From contig JAQYWC010000042.1 of the NCBI GenBank assembly GCA_030145245.1, forward strand, positions 1 to 42,745: DNA of 42,745 nucleotides, written 5' to 3'. This DNA comes from Desulfobacterium sp. (GTDB lineage: Bacteria > Desulfobacterota > Desulfobacteria > Desulfobacterales > Desulfobacteraceae). The notes under the pieces are model-generated. The model saw only the letters and a list, made by a program, of their open reading frames with translations, did no database searches and was not told the origin of the DNA. The position numbers and the translations under genes are program-made. Shown piece by piece: positions 8,422-17,800 of this stretch; the stretch's first letter is position 1; every line of letters starts with the position of its first letter.

Positions 8422-9462
8422 TTAAAACAGATCCAAACCAAAGGCTCTTTTTACGCTGCTTAATACTTGATTTGTTTCATCCTGGGATCTTTCCGTACCC
8501 TCTTTCAAAATATTAACCAGCTGACCTTTATCGGAAATATAATTTTCCCTGCGTTGCCTAACCGGTTTCAGGATCTCCTGTAAACACTCCTCAAGGATCT
8601 TCTTGGTTGTCCCATCACCGACCCCACCAGCCTGATAGTTCTCTTTTAATTCAGCGATATAGGTCGAGTCAGGGTGAAACGCATCCAGGTACGTAAATAC
8701 AACATTACCTTCAACGCGACCCGGGTCTTCAATTTTCAAGTGGTTTGGATCCGTAAACATTGCCTTTACAGCTTTAGAAATATCTTTTTCACCCGAGGAA
8801 AGCATAATGGTATTACCCATTGATTTAGACATTTTATTTTTTCCATCGACACTTGGCAAACGAGGTACACGACTCAGCAGCGGTTTACATTCCACTAAAA
8901 TTTCTTCCTCGGCTATACTATTTAATTTTCTTACGATCTCATTGGTTTGTTCAAGCATGGGTAACTGATCTTCTCCCACAGGAACCATTGTTGCCTTGAA
9001 TGCCGTAATATCAGCTGCTTGACTAATCGGATAGGTTAAAAACCCGGCAGGGATAGACCGCCCGAATGATTTACTTTGAATTTCATTTTTCACCGTTGGA
9101 TTTCTTTCTAACCGTGCAATGGAAACCAGATTAGAATAATACATTGTTAATTCAGCAAGTGCGGGAATAGCGGATTGTAAACAAATCGTTGTTTTCAGTG
9201 GGTCTATGCCGACAGCAAGATAGTCCGCGACAACATTTAAAATATTTGAAGATACTTTATGTGGATTATGACTGTTATCTGTCAATCCCTGCATGTCAGC
9301 AACTAAAATTGTTTGATCATAACAATGTTGTAATTTCACCCGTTGCTGTAGTGAACCGACAAAATGCCCCAGGTGTAATTGACCCGTGGCACGATCACCC
9401 GTGAGGATTTTTTCTTTAACGCTGCCACTTTGATGTGTGTTTGATAATTGAATGTTCTGCAA
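8422..9462 (-). CDS. trpS: Tryptophanyl-tRNA synthetase
   Basis: This 346-residue class Ic aminoacyl-tRNA synthetase charges tRNA-Trp with tryptophan. The HIGH-type motif is HLGH (30-33, in TGQLHLGHFVGS) and the second signature is an intact KMSKS (210-214). Other family marks are TGDRATG, DMQGLTD and PVGEDQLPMLEQT. The start is TTG at 9462, supported by AGGAGG (9470-9475) seven bases upstream; no ATG fits that ribosome site. The AT-rich composition and lack of trp genes nearby suggest it may be an acquired or second TrpS, which only the rest of the genome can show. I saw no T-box in the 200 bases upstream. Confidence 0.92.
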   Translation of the reverse strand: MQNIQLSNTHQSGSVKEKILTGDRATGQLHLGHFVGSLQQRVKLQHCYDQTILVADMQGLTDNSHNPHKVSSNILNVVADYLAVGIDPLKTTICLQSAIPALAELTMYYSNLVSIARLERNPTVKNEIQSKSFGRSIPAGFLTYPISQAADITAFKATMVPVGEDQLPMLEQTNEIVRKLNSIAEEEILVECKPLLSRVPRLPSVDGKNKMSKSMGNTIMLSSGEKDISKAVKAMFTDPNHLKIEDPGRVEGNVVFTYLDAFHPDSTYIAELKENYQAGGVGDGTTKKILEECLQEILKPVRQRRENYISDKGQLVNILKEGTERSQDETNQVLSSVKRAFGLDLF

Positions 9463-9469
9463 AATTATG

Positions 9470-9475
9470 CCTCCT
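9470..9475 (-). promoter_or_regulatory. Strong ribosome binding site fixing a TTG start of trpS
   Basis: The minus strand reads AGGAGG followed by seven bases and TTG. This supports the rare initiator. Confidence 0.8.
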
Positions 9476-9661
9476 GTATACGACCTCCGGAGACATAATT
9501 GATTTTATTCATCAGCTGCCATCCGGCGGCCTTTGAATAAAACAATCCAGCACCGCTCTATAGAAGAGAGTGCCACCAGCAAGTTAAGATGAAGGTAAAG
9601 TCATTAGTTTTTTTCATTTCCGTTTTCATTTTGCGGACAGTACCAGCTTCGATTGTTTAAT

Positions 9662-10741
9662 TCAAGAAAAATCAAACACCCTGTCAAGAAGCCGGAATAA
9701 CGCTGTAAGTGTAAGAAAAACGATCGCCAACATCATTACAAACCGGGAAGAGAATAAAAACGCACTATCAAAGTAAGGGGGTAAATAGATCAAAATCTGT
9801 CCTTTCTGATGCAGGCGCAATGGCAAACCGGGAGCCAGGAATGTTTCGGACATTTTGAGGTCTGCGGTTTTATCTCTTACCTTTGTCATTTCCTGACGCA
9901 CTTCATTAACCCAGCCCATGTCAAACAACTGAAGACCATGGGACCCGAAAAATTTGTATTCACTGCCCGTTCTTGAGATGAATTCATGAATGGCTTCAAC
10001 ATACAGTATAAGGTTGCTTCCCGGCAGAAATGCCACAAGGCCACCCAGGTGTTGATATATAAAATCACCCGTAAATGCATATTTATTATCATGATCAACA
10101 AGGGTCAACGACTCGTCAGCATGTCCTGGTGTATTCAACACCTGAATTTTGCGCCCGCCCAGATCAATATACCCATCCGGTTTAACCCACCCCACAATAT
10201 TAATCCTCCGTGCTTCAGCCACAGTTTCAAAAACAGAGGCATGGTAAACTGTATGGCGACTACCGTTTACAACAATACTTTCAGCACGGGAACGAATAAA
10301 CGGCAGGTCAAGCATAAGAACCCCGTCAAACGCATTAAGATCGCCAGTATGATCAAAATGAAAATGAGACAACATTAATGTTACAGGCTTGTCCGTAAGG
10401 GTTTCCGCCATTTTTTTCATGCTTTGAATATTCTCAGGATGTTCATTGGCACCGGCATCCAAAACGATTGCCCTGTCGTTTCCAATGATCAAAAAAGATG
10501 AGTTATATTGAGACGAGCGCGGCTCGCCAATAATATATGTGTTTTCATCTATTTTTTCTACGGCATACCAATCATCGACATACCTGGCATTATCGTTCCA
10601 GAGATTGCCGACTTTAATATCATTGAATACAGCGTCTGCTGAGTATGGCGCGTTTCCCAGGATGGAGGGGACCACCACTGGTAAAAGAATTGTGACTAGC
10701 GCCAAAACCACAGAGAATATTATTTTTTTTGTTCTTTTCAT
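9662..10741 (-). CDS. Membrane-anchored metallo-beta-lactamase-fold hydrolase
   Basis: The protein is 359 residues. A hydrophobic N-terminal segment (about 6-28) acts as signal peptide or anchor. The MBL core follows, with the metal motif HFHFDH (126-131), a downstream TPGHADES histidine and the TGDF aspartate. A C-terminal hydrophobic helix precedes the last basic residues. This puts the enzyme on the outer face of the inner membrane, substrate unknown. I chose ATG 10741 because the signal segment follows directly; an in-frame ATG at 10777 adds 12 residues. It is the last gene of a minus-strand group with another MBL-fold gene and a membrane protein. Confidence 0.8.
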   Translation of the reverse strand: MKRTKKIIFSVVLALVTILLPVVVPSILGNAPYSADAVFNDIKVGNLWNDNARYVDDWYAVEKIDENTYIIGEPRSSQYNSSFLIIGNDRAIVLDAGANEHPENIQSMKKMAETLTDKPVTLMLSHFHFDHTGDLNAFDGVLMLDLPFIRSRAESIVVNGSRHTVYHASVFETVAEARRINIVGWVKPDGYIDLGGRKIQVLNTPGHADESLTLVDHDNKYAFTGDFIYQHLGGLVAFLPGSNLILYVEAIHEFISRTGSEYKFFGSHGLQLFDMGWVNEVRQEMTKVRDKTADLKMSETFLAPGLPLRLHQKGQILIYLPPYFDSAFLFSSRFVMMLAIVFLTLTALFRLLDRVFDFS

Positions 10742-10840
10742 ATCGGTTCCCGGCAAAACTATATTCTTGAAGGCCAATGATCTGCCCGTAAGACCGCCAG
10801 CTCCACCAAGCCCACCCTACCCCCCCAGAATCATTTAATT

Positions 10841-11281
10841 TTATTCAGCAACAAGGCTTGATGCAAATGCTTTGGCAACAAGTGGCATGGCAGCATCTAC
10901 TTTTACAGGGCCTTCAACCAAAGTTTGAAATCCAGGAACTGGCCTGTCTTTAAATTGCTGTTCAGTATCTTCAATCCAATGTTGTTCAAGTTTATGGGAG
11001 AGGACTGTACAACCCGTCAGTTTATTGATACTTTTGGCAGCTCCAATATGGTCAGGGTGGGAATGGGTAAGGATTAAAGAAGCAACTTCTTTGGGATCGC
11101 GCCCCTGTTCTTTTATATATTCCCAGATTATCTCTTCAGCGCCTGCAACCCCACTATCAATCAAGTGTATTTTGTCTCCAAAAACAAGATACACAAAAGC
11201 AAATCTATCGATTGACATTTCCTGAGAAACAGGGACCTTAAACGGAATCTTTATCGCATGCATTCGTTCTGTAACCTGCAT
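10841..11281 (-). CDS. Truncated metallo-beta-lactamase-fold hydrolase (possible pseudogene)
   Basis: The 146 residues cover only the N-terminal half of an MBL-fold enzyme: LIDSGVAG, then THSHPDH (72-78) and the segment up to GPVKVD. The later metal ligands (GH of the TPGHS loop, the GD aspartate and the last histidine) are missing. The last 17 residues (AAMPLVAKAFASSLVAE) do not look like the family, so the 3' half seems to have been replaced by unrelated sequence. Only about 100 bases separate the stop from the next gene. A GAGG lies nine bases before the ATG at 11281. It is probably inactive as a hydrolase. Confidence 0.6.
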   Translation of the reverse strand: MQVTERMHAIKIPFKVPVSQEMSIDRFAFVYLVFGDKIHLIDSGVAGAEEIIWEYIKEQGRDPKEVASLILTHSHPDHIGAAKSINKLTGCTVLSHKLEQHWIEDTEQQFKDRPVPGFQTLVEGPVKVDAAMPLVAKAFASSLVAE

Positions 11282-11311
11282 TGAGCTTTGCCTCATTAAT
11301 TTTTATTTTTA

Positions 11312-11851
11312 TTAAACCACGTCACCAAGCCTGGCACCGCAGTTTGGGCAGTGCTGTAAATTGGTTGCGACTGAATTGTGAGTTTTATTCGTGGGAAGGT
11401 GATTACATGCGGGACACCGGGCATATCGGTGGTAGCAATAAATCATACCTATCACGCCGATAAAGGCAATTGGCACACCTATAAAAAACATCTGGCCACG
11501 ATTCGTTATAAACAGAAAAAAACAACAAAAGCCTGAAATAATAAAAAATATAGCGATGGGTAAACGCTGGCGCAGCTTTATCATATTGGCTTGATAGATT
11601 GCGCTTTTATCCTGATCCGAGAAGTACAACGTCCGTTCGGGTTCCCCCCGAAGCATTGTAATCAAGGCATGACCGAATATCAGTCCACCTATCGAAAAAG
11701 GCACACCGATAATATAGGCAGCCATATCAGGACGGGATTCGCCCCATAGTAGTTTTTCAAGCGCAAATTGTAAAATAAAACCTGAAGCGAGGATTAACCA
11801 CCCCAGTATGGCACGCTTTTGTATTCTCTGGCGGTCATATGGTTTTTTCAT
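11312..11851 (-). CDS. Small membrane protein with C-terminal zinc ribbon
   Basis: The protein is 179 residues with about four hydrophobic segments: two near 14-34 and 44-66, then a hairpin at about 97-142. The C-terminus has a CPAC...CPNCGARLG zinc-ribbon pattern. No enzyme motif is seen and the family is not recognised. It is the first gene of the minus group that continues into the truncated MBL gene 30 bases downstream, so the two may be co-transcribed. Confidence 0.65.
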   Translation of the reverse strand: MKKPYDRQRIQKRAILGWLILASGFILQFALEKLLWGESRPDMAAYIIGVPFSIGGLIFGHALITMLRGEPERTLYFSDQDKSAIYQANMIKLRQRLPIAIFFIISGFCCFFLFITNRGQMFFIGVPIAFIGVIGMIYCYHRYARCPACNHLPTNKTHNSVATNLQHCPNCGARLGDVV

Positions 11852-11933
11852 TCTTCTTTACCCCAACATTTCCAGTTAAGCCAATTAACGAATTCCATTA
11901 TAAAGACGAATGTGTCCCGTGTGAAAGTAAATG

Positions 11934-12722
11934 TCAGACCTTCGGTTCCTGTTGAGTGGCACCGTCTAATACCGCAACAACCCTTGCAGGAGCAGCCGAA
12001 GCCCCCACAATTTTCAGGGGAAAAACCATGACGGTAAACCCGGTCACAGGAAGGCTGTCCAGGTTCGTCAGCTGCTCCATGTGGCAGTACTCCTTATCCC
12101 GGCCCACCAGATGGGCCTGCCAGAAGAGTTCCGGGTTGTTAGACTCCTTTGCCTTTTTGATCATGTGCCTGAGGGGGAGATCCCATCCCCACTGGTCAAT
12201 TCCCATCACCCTGACCCCCTTATCGATCAAATACTCCGTGGCCCGGGCCCCCATGCCGGTTCCTTTGCTGAAGAATTCCGGGGTTCCCATGTGACGGTCC
12301 CTGCCGGTCTTTATCAGCACGATCATTCCGGGTTCAATGGTAAGCTTATGGGTATGAAGAAAGGCCTTAATGTCCTCCCCGGTAATTTCCTGGTTGTCAG
12401 GCTTGTGTGTCATATCAATGACAATTCCCGGCCCCATGCACCATTCCAGGGGGATCTGGTCCACGGTTCTGGCCTCTTTGTCTCCGCATTTGGGGGCATA
12501 GTGCCAGGGGGCGTCAATATGGGTTGTGGCGTGAACGCCCATGCTGATATGGTCGTCGGCCCATCCTGAAAACCCTTTGGGAAAAAGCCTGAAGGGAAGG
12601 CCGAGCAACCGTATCAGCCACTTTGCCCGTTTGTGGGATTTATGCCGGACCTTGACCCGCATAAAAATGGGATCGCCCGGATTATATTGAATAGGTTTTG
12701 ACAGATCGATTATCTGGCTCAT
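11934..12722 (-). CDS. Cyclase-family metal-dependent hydrolase (kynurenine formamidase-like)
   Basis: The 262-residue protein carries the cyclase-family (PF04199) signature HATTHIDAPWH (64-74) for metal binding, plus VIDMTH and a conserved GIDQWGWD region. Family members hydrolyse formyl-kynurenine, isatin or other cyclic amides and lactones. The start ATG follows GGAG with eight bases between. It is the last gene of an operon with an FAH-family hydrolase (30-base gap) and a GlxA-type AraC regulator. The pair of small-molecule hydrolases suggests degradation of a ring-cleavage product; that is inference. Confidence 0.82.
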   Translation of the reverse strand: MSQIIDLSKPIQYNPGDPIFMRVKVRHKSHKRAKWLIRLLGLPFRLFPKGFSGWADDHISMGVHATTHIDAPWHYAPKCGDKEARTVDQIPLEWCMGPGIVIDMTHKPDNQEITGEDIKAFLHTHKLTIEPGMIVLIKTGRDRHMGTPEFFSKGTGMGARATEYLIDKGVRVMGIDQWGWDLPLRHMIKKAKESNNPELFWQAHLVGRDKEYCHMEQLTNLDSLPVTGFTVMVFPLKIVGASAAPARVVAVLDGATQQEPKV

Positions 12723-12751
12723 GGGTTAACTCCCTGTTAAATTATTTTTTT

Positions 12752-13714
12752 TCAGACCACGCTGTTTTCCAGCACCCCCACCCCTTTGATCTCCAGCCGG
12801 ATTGAATCGCCGCTGGTCAAAAGGGATCCGTTTTCCATGCCTGAGCATCCAGGCACGGTTCCGGAACCGAAAAATTCACCCGGATAGAGCTGCTCCTCCC
12901 AGGACGCATAGGCAATGGCTTCAGCCAGTGAATAGTGCATGCCTGCCGTATTACCCCTGGCAATTTTCGCATTGTTGATAGAGACCGTGACCTGCAAGTC
13001 ATCGATCATTGGCAGCACCTCATCCGCAGACACAACAATATTTGAAATGGCATTTGCAAAGTTCTTTGCCTTCATGGGACCGAAACCGCTGTTCATCTCC
13101 TCCATCTGAACATCCCTGGCAGAAAAGTCATTGAAAACCACAAATCCACCCATGGCTTTTTCCGCTTCACCAGGGGACGCGTTTTTCAGAGGGGCACAAA
13201 TGATCACCCCAAGCTCCAGCTCATAATCGAGCTCTCGGGTATAGGAAGGGATTGTGACCGGATCTCCGTCCGTAACAAAATTCAGGTGGTTGCCGAGATA
13301 ATAGATGGGATGTTTGTACCAGCGTTTTTTGGGCTTAAGCTTTGGAAAAGGCCTGCCGGAAACCCTTTCATAAGCACCGATGACCGGCATCAGCCGGGGC
13401 AGATACTTTTTGACAAAACCCCGTGACGCATCAATGCAATGCTTTTCATAGAGCATGAAATCACGATAGGCTTTCGGCTGGAACGGCATCATCCGGTCGG
13501 CCAGGGAGTTATCAACCAACTCCAGGGAACTTTCCTTCCCGGCGATGGTTTGGGCAAGCTTGCCGGGGTTGTTTTTTTCATATGCCAGGATATCAACTAC
13601 ATCTGCCCGGACAGGTTCCGGCAACAGGTCACAGGCCCGGTACCAGGAATCACCGTTGACTGAAATAACAGGGAACGGCTCGGAATTTCCATTTTTCACC
13701 AATGATATTTTCAC
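12752..13714 (-). CDS. Fumarylacetoacetate hydrolase (FAH)-family protein
   Basis: The 320-residue protein has the FAH metal-binding acidic residues in DYELELGV (E165, E167), the conserved FNDFSARDVQMEE (194-206) with its aspartate, KNFANA, and the late loop GSGTVPGCSGMENG. The length and N-terminal extension match the eukaryote-like FAH branch. These cytoplasmic enzymes cleave C-C bonds of beta-diketo acids or act as hydratases or decarboxylases in aromatic catabolism. It lies 24 bases after the AraC-type regulator gene and before the cyclase-family gene, so the three probably form one transcript. Confidence 0.87.
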   Translation of the reverse strand: MKISLVKNGNSEPFPVISVNGDSWYRACDLLPEPVRADVVDILAYEKNNPGKLAQTIAGKESSLELVDNSLADRMMPFQPKAYRDFMLYEKHCIDASRGFVKKYLPRLMPVIGAYERVSGRPFPKLKPKKRWYKHPIYYLGNHLNFVTDGDPVTIPSYTRELDYELELGVIICAPLKNASPGEAEKAMGGFVVFNDFSARDVQMEEMNSGFGPMKAKNFANAISNIVVSADEVLPMIDDLQVTVSINNAKIARGNTAGMHYSLAEAIAYASWEEQLYPGEFFGSGTVPGCSGMENGSLLTSGDSIRLEIKGVGVLENSVV

Positions 13715-13738
13715 AAATATCTCCTATTTTATTTTCGG

Positions 13739-14716
13739 TTAAACAGCCCATGAAAATCGGTTTCGGTATTCTTTGGGTGACATGCCAGTGTGCTTCCTGA
13801 ACAACTTTCGAAAGGAGTTGATGTCTTCATACCCAACCCCCCAGGTGATTTCAGTCACGGGTTTTTGGGTGGTTTCCAATTCCCGCTTGGCCGTTTCAAT
13901 CCGCAGCAATTGAAGGTAGGTCAATGGATTTTCACCGGTGGCTTTTTTAAACCGGCGTTTAAAATGCCGGGGGCTGAGACCCGCATCCTTTGAAAGCGTG
14001 TCAATGGATATCTTTTCTGCGAAATTTTCCTCCATAACCTGCTGGGACTTCAAAATCGTGTCGTCTGAATGGTTCTTCCCAAAGTCATAGACCATATATG
14101 GGGTTTGATCCGTTCGTTCATGATCCACCAGAAGGGATTTTGAGCATCGCCTGGCAAGCCTGGCTGATCCGTATATTTCGATAAAATGCAGACAGAGGTC
14201 CATGAATGCCGTTGCAGCGCCTGTGCAGTATATGCCTGAATCCTCGGTGAAAATCCGATCGACCCTGAGGTCCACCTCCGGAAACCTTTTTTTGAAAAGG
14301 CCTGCAAACAGCCAGTTGGTTGTGGCAATTTTGCCGTCAAGGAGGCCGGCCCGTGCAAGCAGAAATGTACCCGTGCAGGTGGACGTGAGCTTTGTTCCGT
14401 TTGAATAGTGGTGTCGCAGCCAGTCACAGATCAGATCGGCCCTGGACCCTGTCAGATCATAGGGCATGAAAAAAGCGGGGATGATAATCATATCCGTGGT
14501 TTGGATATCTTCCATGGAATGGTCCGGCGTCAGAACAATCCGGCCGTTGGTGGTGACCGGTTTTCCGTCCGGGGTGACGATCCGGGTCGTAAAAAGAGGC
14601 GTTGGATTTCCCTCCAGGTACTGCCAGAACGTGTTGGCAATGGAAAGGGCATCGATTATGCCGCTGATGCCCGATGAGAGACAGTCGCGTTCAGCAAGGA
14701 ATGTGAAATTAACCAT
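13739..14716 (-). CDS. GlxA-type AraC-family transcriptional regulator
   Basis: The 325-residue protein has an N-terminal DJ-1/PfpI-like (GATase1-like) domain, with the nucleophile-elbow-like SxCTGTFLLARAGLLDG segment near residue 112 (Cys present). A C-terminal AraC double helix-turn-helix (about 220-322) ends in the typical DINSFRKLFRKHTGMSPKEYRNRF. The start has AGGA eight bases upstream. It heads the FAH/cyclase operon and is divergent from the giant activase 111 bases away, so it may control both units from that gap. The effector is unknown. Confidence 0.9.
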   Translation of the reverse strand: MVNFTFLAERDCLSSGISGIIDALSIANTFWQYLEGNPTPLFTTRIVTPDGKPVTTNGRIVLTPDHSMEDIQTTDMIIIPAFFMPYDLTGSRADLICDWLRHHYSNGTKLTSTCTGTFLLARAGLLDGKIATTNWLFAGLFKKRFPEVDLRVDRIFTEDSGIYCTGAATAFMDLCLHFIEIYGSARLARRCSKSLLVDHERTDQTPYMVYDFGKNHSDDTILKSQQVMEENFAEKISIDTLSKDAGLSPRHFKRRFKKATGENPLTYLQLLRIETAKRELETTQKPVTEITWGVGYEDINSFRKLFRKHTGMSPKEYRNRFSWAV

Positions 14717-14731
14717 GGATAATGTCCTATT

Positions 14732-14748
14732 TGACTTGTTTTAAGTCA
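14732..14748. promoter_or_regulatory. Candidate operator TGACTT-N5-AAGTCA
   Basis: A perfect 6-bp inverted repeat with a 5-bp spacer sits 16 bp from the start of the AraC-type gene in the 111-bp divergent region before the activase. It is flanked by an imperfect ATGTCC direct repeat (14722 and 14752). The role is inferred from position. Confidence 0.4.
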
Positions 14749-14827
14749 TTTATGTCCCTTTTCTAAACACCTGTCAAGTTCTATAACGTTAACAGTTCTT
14801 TTTTAATTACCCCCACAGGAGAATGAT

Positions 14828-17800
14828 ATGCAATACAGAATCGGCGCTTGTGACCTTGGGAAAGCAACGGCATCCTTTGCGGTTGCCACCATGACCGAAA
14901 ACGGCAGGATCACCCTGGACGATGTCCGGACCATTGAGCATAACGGACGGGTGCTGGACGTTTTTAAGACCTGGTATAAAGAGCATAAAATTGCGACCTG
15001 CCACAGCCTGGCAGCAACGGGGTTATACGCTGAACGCCTGCAAAATCCTGCGATTATCCTGCCGGAAGATACCTGCCAGGAAGTGCAGCTGGAGGCCCAG
15101 GCCTCTTTGCCGGATACCATGACCCTGGTAAGCGTGGGGGCCAGCGGCTACCGTGTGCTCTCCCGCACACTCTCTAAAGCAAGTGACAACAAAAAGACCT
15201 ATCTGTACCAGTTCCTTGAGAATGACAAATGTTCTTCAGGTACGGGGGAGAATCTTCAAAAACTGGTGAACAGGTTTGGATATACCATTGAACAGGCCGA
15301 TGAAATGGCCGTATCGGCCAAAAACGAAATCTCCATCACGGCCCGGTGCTCGGTTTTCGCAAAGAGCGAGATGACTCACTACGCCAACCAGGGCAAATCC
15401 CGTGCAGAATTGTTCAAGGGATATTTCGGCTCCATTGCAAGGAACGCAAAGGCCTTGTTGAAACGGAACCAGGCCCGGGGACCGGTCTATCTGATCGGGG
15501 GGTGCACCCGGATGGAATCGTTTCTGGAGGCATTTAGAAAGGATGCGGACACGGATGTTTTTGTCGCTGACAACCCAATGGCGTTTGAAGTCTCGGGTGC
15601 TGCAAGGATTGCAGGGGAGCAGCTTTTGGCCGGCAAGGCCGCCCTGTTGCCCGACAATCCGGAAGCGTTAATCTCTGAAGAGACCCTTAACTTTACCATT
15701 CATCCGGCGGCATCAGATTATAAAGGACAGGTCACCCTGATGCCGGCAATTCCACACGCAACCGACTGGCAGAAACGACCCGCCGTCATTGGCCTGGATC
15801 TGGGTTCCACCGGGGCCAAGGCGGTCCTGACCTGTATTAAAACAGGCAACCCCCTGCTGGATGTCTATGACCGGACCAAAGGCAATCCCGTGGATGCCTG
15901 CAGGAGACTGATCCGGGCCATCCTGGATCAAGGGCAGCCGGATATCAGGGGGATCGGGCTGACCGGATCTGGCAGGGAGGCGGTTGCCATTCTTGCGGAC
16001 ACGGTTTTCAGCGATCCGGATCAAACCCAAAACCAGGAAAGTCCCGAAACCCGGAGCCGAAGCAAAATATGTGTCCTCAACGAGATCGTCGCCCATACAA
16101 CCGCGGCCATCCATATGGACCCGGACGCAGGCAAGGATATGTCCATCATTGAAATCGGCGGCCAGGACGCCAAATATGTCCGGGTGAACAAGGGCAAAAT
16201 CATCGAAAGCGATATGAACAAAGCGTGCAGCGCCGGCACCGGGTCCTTTTTAGAGGAGCAGGCCTTGTTTTACGATATCCATGACATTGAAACCTTTATC
16301 GCCATGGCGGAAAACGCAAAAAGGCCGCCTGACCTGGGACAGATGTGCACAGTATATATTGCCGAGGCAGGTTCCAAGGCGCTCAAGGCAGGATTCCAGC
16401 TTGAGGATGTTTTTTCAGGGTTTCAATACTCCGTGATCCAGAATTACCTGAACCGCGTCATGGGCCAGCGCACCCTTGGGGAGAAAATTTTCTTCCAGGG
16501 AAAACCCGCATCAAACCCCTCCCTGGCCTGGACCCTTGCCGCCATCACAGGCCGCCAGATCATTGTGCCGCCCAACCCGGGAGCCATGGGGGCCCTGGGC
16601 ATCGGTCAATGCACCATCCGGGAAAAAGGGAGCCAAGCGTTACTGAACTCCCCATCCATGGACCTGTCACTCCTGCTGGCAGCACAGATCACCGGCCGGT
16701 CCGAGTTTACCTGCCGGGATTCAGGCTGCGGCACCCACTGCCCCATTGAAAAGGTGACCATCTCCTTTAACGGCACAGAAAAAACCGCCATGGCCGGAGG
16801 GGCCTGTCCAAAATATGAGCTGTCCAAAACAGGGACGGACAAACTCCCCAAAGACGCCCCGGATCCATTCAAGCAAAGGGAAGCCCTGGTCCGGTCATTT
16901 GAGAGCATCACCCCCGGAACCACGGTGATGGGGATACCGGTAACCGGTGCCCTGGCAAGCCATATTCCCTGGCTTGCCACCTTCCTGAAAACCCTGGGCT
17001 TTTCAGTGAAGCTGCTACAGTCGGACTCAACCTCCCTTGCCAGGGGCGAACAACTGTGCAACAGCTTTGATTCCTGCGGTCCGGTTAAAGTGGCCCATGC
17101 CATTTGTGACACCGACCTCCCCATTCTTTTTTTCCCAAAGATCATGGATTTCCCCGACCGGGACGGTCTTGGGGGCATGGCCTGTGTCACCGAGCAGGCC
17201 ATGCCGGAGCTTATAGAACAGTCATTAAAAGCCCGGGGCCGCAAGGTGGATCTGATCCGTCCCAGGCTCTACCTCCAGCAGGGACTGGCCAATCCTGGAC
17301 TGGAAAACCAACTGCTCAAAGCCCTGGAACCATACGGGATTGAGCACGACCAGATTAAAACCGCACTGGCCAAAGCCAAACAAAGCCAGCAGGACTATAA
17401 CAACGCATTGTCCGACATGGGCAAACAGGCCCTTGCCTATGCCCATGAAACAAATATCGCACCCATACTGGTCTGCGGCACCCTCCATGTAATCCATGAT
17501 GTGGCAGCCAATTCCAAGATCCCCACCATCATCCGGCAGAACGGCGCCATGGCCATTCCCATGGACTGTTTTCCCGTTCCCACCGGCACCCAGCCCATGG
17601 AACGGATCTACTGGGGGGATGCAAACCGGTATTTGCGGGCGTCCGAAGCCGCAATGAAGATGGGAACCGTCTATCCCCTGATGCTCTCTTCATTCGGGTG
17701 CGGCCCGGCCTCCTTTACCGAGCAGGTTTTCCAGGCCCTGCTCCAGGGGTATCCCCACACCATCCTTGAAAGTGACGGACATGGGGGAACCGCAGGATTT

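Noticed and set aside
9463-9661. A T-box leader before trpS, or a small plus-strand hydrophobic peptide at 9589-9660
   Set aside because: I see no T-box motif with its antiterminator, and the peptide frame has no ribosome site.
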